Positions 62,231-64,000 of a stretch of DNA of 64,000 nucleotides are shown here, piece by piece. This DNA comes from JBBDWJ01 sp963824095 (lineage in GTDB: Bacteria; Acidobacteriota; Terriglobia; Bryobacterales; UBA6623), in NCBI GenBank assembly GCA_963824095.1, contig CAWGNS010000002.1:1-64000 (forward strand), written 5' to 3'. Below the pieces are notes generated by a model, which saw only the letters and a list, made by a program, of their open reading frames with translations, did no database searches and had not been told where the DNA came from. The position numbers were made by a program, and so were the translations under genes. The stretch's first letter is position 1; every line of letters starts with the position of its first letter.

Positions 62231-64000
62231 CGCGTTTCGTTATGTTGGTGCGTTGGGTGGAGATGTTTGGGTCTTGTCGCGTGTCTCGCGTTTGACGCAG
62301 ACTCAGGCCGCCGTGGTGCGGTGCTTCGCTAATACCTTTCCGCAGTGCCTGCCCCGTGTAGCTTCGCTTCTCTCTCACCGCTTCTTCCGGCGGGCCCGCC
62401 ACCACGACCTCTCCGCCGCTTTCGCCGCCTTCGGGGCCCAGATCGATGATCCAGTCGGCGCACTTGATCACGTCGAGGTTGTGCTCGATCACGATCACGC
62501 TGTTGCCGAAATCGGCGAGCCGGTCGAGCACTTCGAGTAGCTTGCGCACATCGTCGAAATGCAGCCCCGTGGTGGGCTCGTCCAAAAGATACAGCGTTCG
62601 GCCGGTCTGGCGCTTGCTCAGCTCACGCGCCAGCTTGATGCGCTGCGCCTCGCCTCCCGACAGCGTCGTCGACGACTGCCCCAGGTGGATGTAGCCCAGC
62701 CCCACATCGACCAGCGTTTGCAGCTTCGGCTGGATCTGCGGCAGGTTCTCCATCACCGGTAGAACCTCCTCCACCGTCGCTTCCAGCAGGTCGGCGATCG
62801 AATAATCCTTGAACTTCACCTGCAGGGTTTCGTGGTTGTAGCGGCGTCCGCGGCAGGTGTCGCAGGTGACGAACACGTCGGGCAGGAAATTCATCTCGAT
62901 GCGCCGCTGTCCGTCGCCCTGGCAGGCTTCGCAGCGGCCGCCCTTGACGTTGAAGCTGAAACGGCCCGGCTTGTAGCCGCGGGCGCGCGCCTCGGGCAGC
63001 ATCGGCGAACAACTGCCGGATGTGCGTGAACACGCCGGTGTAGGTCGCCGGGTTGGAGCGCGGCGTGCGGCCGATCGCCGACTGGTCGATGCGGATGACC
63101 TTGTCGAGATGCTCCATGCCCTCCAGCCGGGTGTGCTTGCCCGACTGCATGCGCGAGCGGTAGATCTTCTGCGCCAGCGACGCGTAGAGGATATCGTTGA
63201 CGAGCGTCGATTTGCCGCTGCCCGACACGCCGGTGACGACGATCAGCATGCCCAGCGGAAATTCCACCCGGAGGTTTTTCAGGTTGTGCTCGGTGGCGCC
63301 GTGCACGATGAGGCGGCGCGCGTTGGGCGTGCGGCGGACGCTCGGCACCGGCACTTCCTTGCGTCCGCTCAGGTATTGGCCCGTGAGCGAACGCTCGCTG
63401 GCGGCGACTTCGCTGGGCGTGCCTTCCGCGACCAACTCGCCGCCAAGCCGGCCCGCGCCCGGACCCAGGTCGATGACATGGTCGGCGCGCTCGATCGTTT
63501 CCTGGTCGTGCTCGACCACGAGAATCGTATTGCCGAGGTCGCGCAGGTGCTGCAGCGTTTTCAGCAGCCGGTCGTTGTCGCGCGCGTGCAGCCCGATCGA
63601 AGGTTCGTCGAGGACGTAGAGCACGCCGCGCAACTGCGTGCCGATCTGCGTTCCCAGCCGCACGCGCTGCGATTCCCCGCCCGATAAGGTCGCCGCCGAG
63701 CGGTCGAGGCTCAGGTAATCGAGGCCGACCTCGGTAAGAAAACCGAGCCGCCGCTGGATCTCGGCGACGATGCGGCCCGCGATCTGGTGTTCGCGCTCGC
63801 TCAGCTTGAGAGCGTGGGCGGCTGCGAGCGAGCGCCCCACCGGCAGGGCCGCGAATTCCGCGATCGACAGCCCCGCCAGCCGCACCGCCAGGCTCTCGGG
63901 GCGCAGCCGCGCTCCGTTGCACGCCGGGCAGCGCACCGGCGATTTGTAGCGCGCCGCCCAGTCGTAGTCGCCGTCGTAGTCCTCGTCCTCAAACCACTCT
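62163..64000 (-). CDS. uvrA: Excinuclease ABC subunit A, 3' part (5' end outside window), frameshifted
   Basis: UvrA is the damage-recognition ATPase of nucleotide excision repair. The visible part starts in the first zinc-binding region (VRCPACNGARL) and continues with LDYLSLDRSAATLSGGESQR, LYVLDEPSIGLHARDNDRLL, the second Walker A VVTGVSGSGKSTLVNDILYA and YTGVFTHIRQLFA. Near 63000 an extra base shifts the frame. The protein then continues one frame over as MLPEARARGYKPGRFSFNVK, the zinc finger CEACQGDG...CDTC, TLSGGEAQRIKLARELSK and LYLLDEPTTGLHFDDVRKLL. The reading frame passes the usual end (YTGQALRKG) and runs about 50 codons further, the last of them in family B repeat DNA, before stopping at 62163. 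Confidence 0.93.

Noticed and set aside
63000..63005. Programmed frameshift in uvrA
   Set aside because: No slippery heptamer or downstream structure is evident and uvrA is not known to use one; five similar +1 events elsewhere in the window make a sequencing indel more likely.
1..64000. rRNA, tRNA, integrase or attachment sites
   Set aside because: Looked for on both strands; no tRNA cloverleaf, rRNA core sequence or site-specific recombinase gene was recognised.

Overview
The window looks like a chromosome segment of a high-GC Acidobacteriota bacterium, most likely of the Bryobacterales/Solibacterales type (relatives of Candidatus Solibacter and Bryobacter). Lineage-typical content supports this: four secreted proteins with the TIGR03437 C-terminal domain (one with SBBP propeller repeats), an ADOP-type duplicated permease, a DUF1549/DUF1553 (PSD1) plus DUF1501 pair, and a DUF1080 protein. 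The assignment is inference from gene families; no rRNA or tRNA gene was seen.

Layout. 0-8 kb is an accessory stretch: a BPL_N-like lipoprotein, a truncated DUF1990 gene, two intact REP-associated transposases (RAYTs) with two different flanking repeat families, a RAYT remnant, an AT-richer membrane protein of unknown function and a small protein resembling the trypsin-co-occurring domain. 8.7-16.5 kb carries a DUF4038 glycosidase-like protein, an MFS transporter, a TIGR03437 protein, a zinc-dependent S1/P1 nuclease and a YihY/BrkB membrane protein. 17-23.5 kb has frameshifted panE and ADOP genes, a class V aminotransferase and an M48 protease. 24-33.5 kb has a TIGR03437 protein, a PQQ dehydrogenase, a TolC-type protein, a matrixin-like protease and an alkylation-repair pair (Oxygenase-NA plus AlkB). 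34-45.5 kb has a MoaD/ThiS-like protein with a BNR propeller, an exported nuclease-Excalibur fusion, a TPR membrane protein, MsrP-MsrQ and a response regulator with a degenerate HD-GYP output. 46-54.5 kb has a hydrolase, a large secreted protein, DUF1080, a frameshifted HAD phosphatase, a Tat-exported MsrB and an unknown 161-residue protein. 54.7-64 kb has a truncated GntR regulator, a twin repeated structured element, a frameshifted TIM-barrel isomerase, PSD1 and DUF1501, and the 3' part of uvrA.

The functions fit an aerobic soil-type heterotroph: extracellular polymer and sugar handling (DUF4038, DUF1080, MFS, isomerase, PQQ dehydrogenase), repair of oxidised envelope methionines (MsrPQ and exported MsrB) and DNA repair (AlkB, Oxygenase-NA, UvrA).

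The least ordinary feature is between the genes. Almost every gap of more than 300 bases is filled with short palindromic repeats, here called families A to E. Most occur as inverted pairs, and several keep their stem pairing through matched changes in both arms. Family A forms the ends of 290-435 bp foldback (MITE-like) elements, two near-identical copies of which flank one gene. A separate 152-bp element with 15-bp inverted ends and a 4-bp target duplication has inserted into the loop of a family B repeat. A module containing a hairpin with a strongly conserved loop, followed by a ribosome-binding site and a tiny ORF (family F), occurs twice in tandem at 55.4-56.3 kb. Five otherwise well-conserved genes carry single-base +1 frameshifts (six events), which could be assembly error or real decay.
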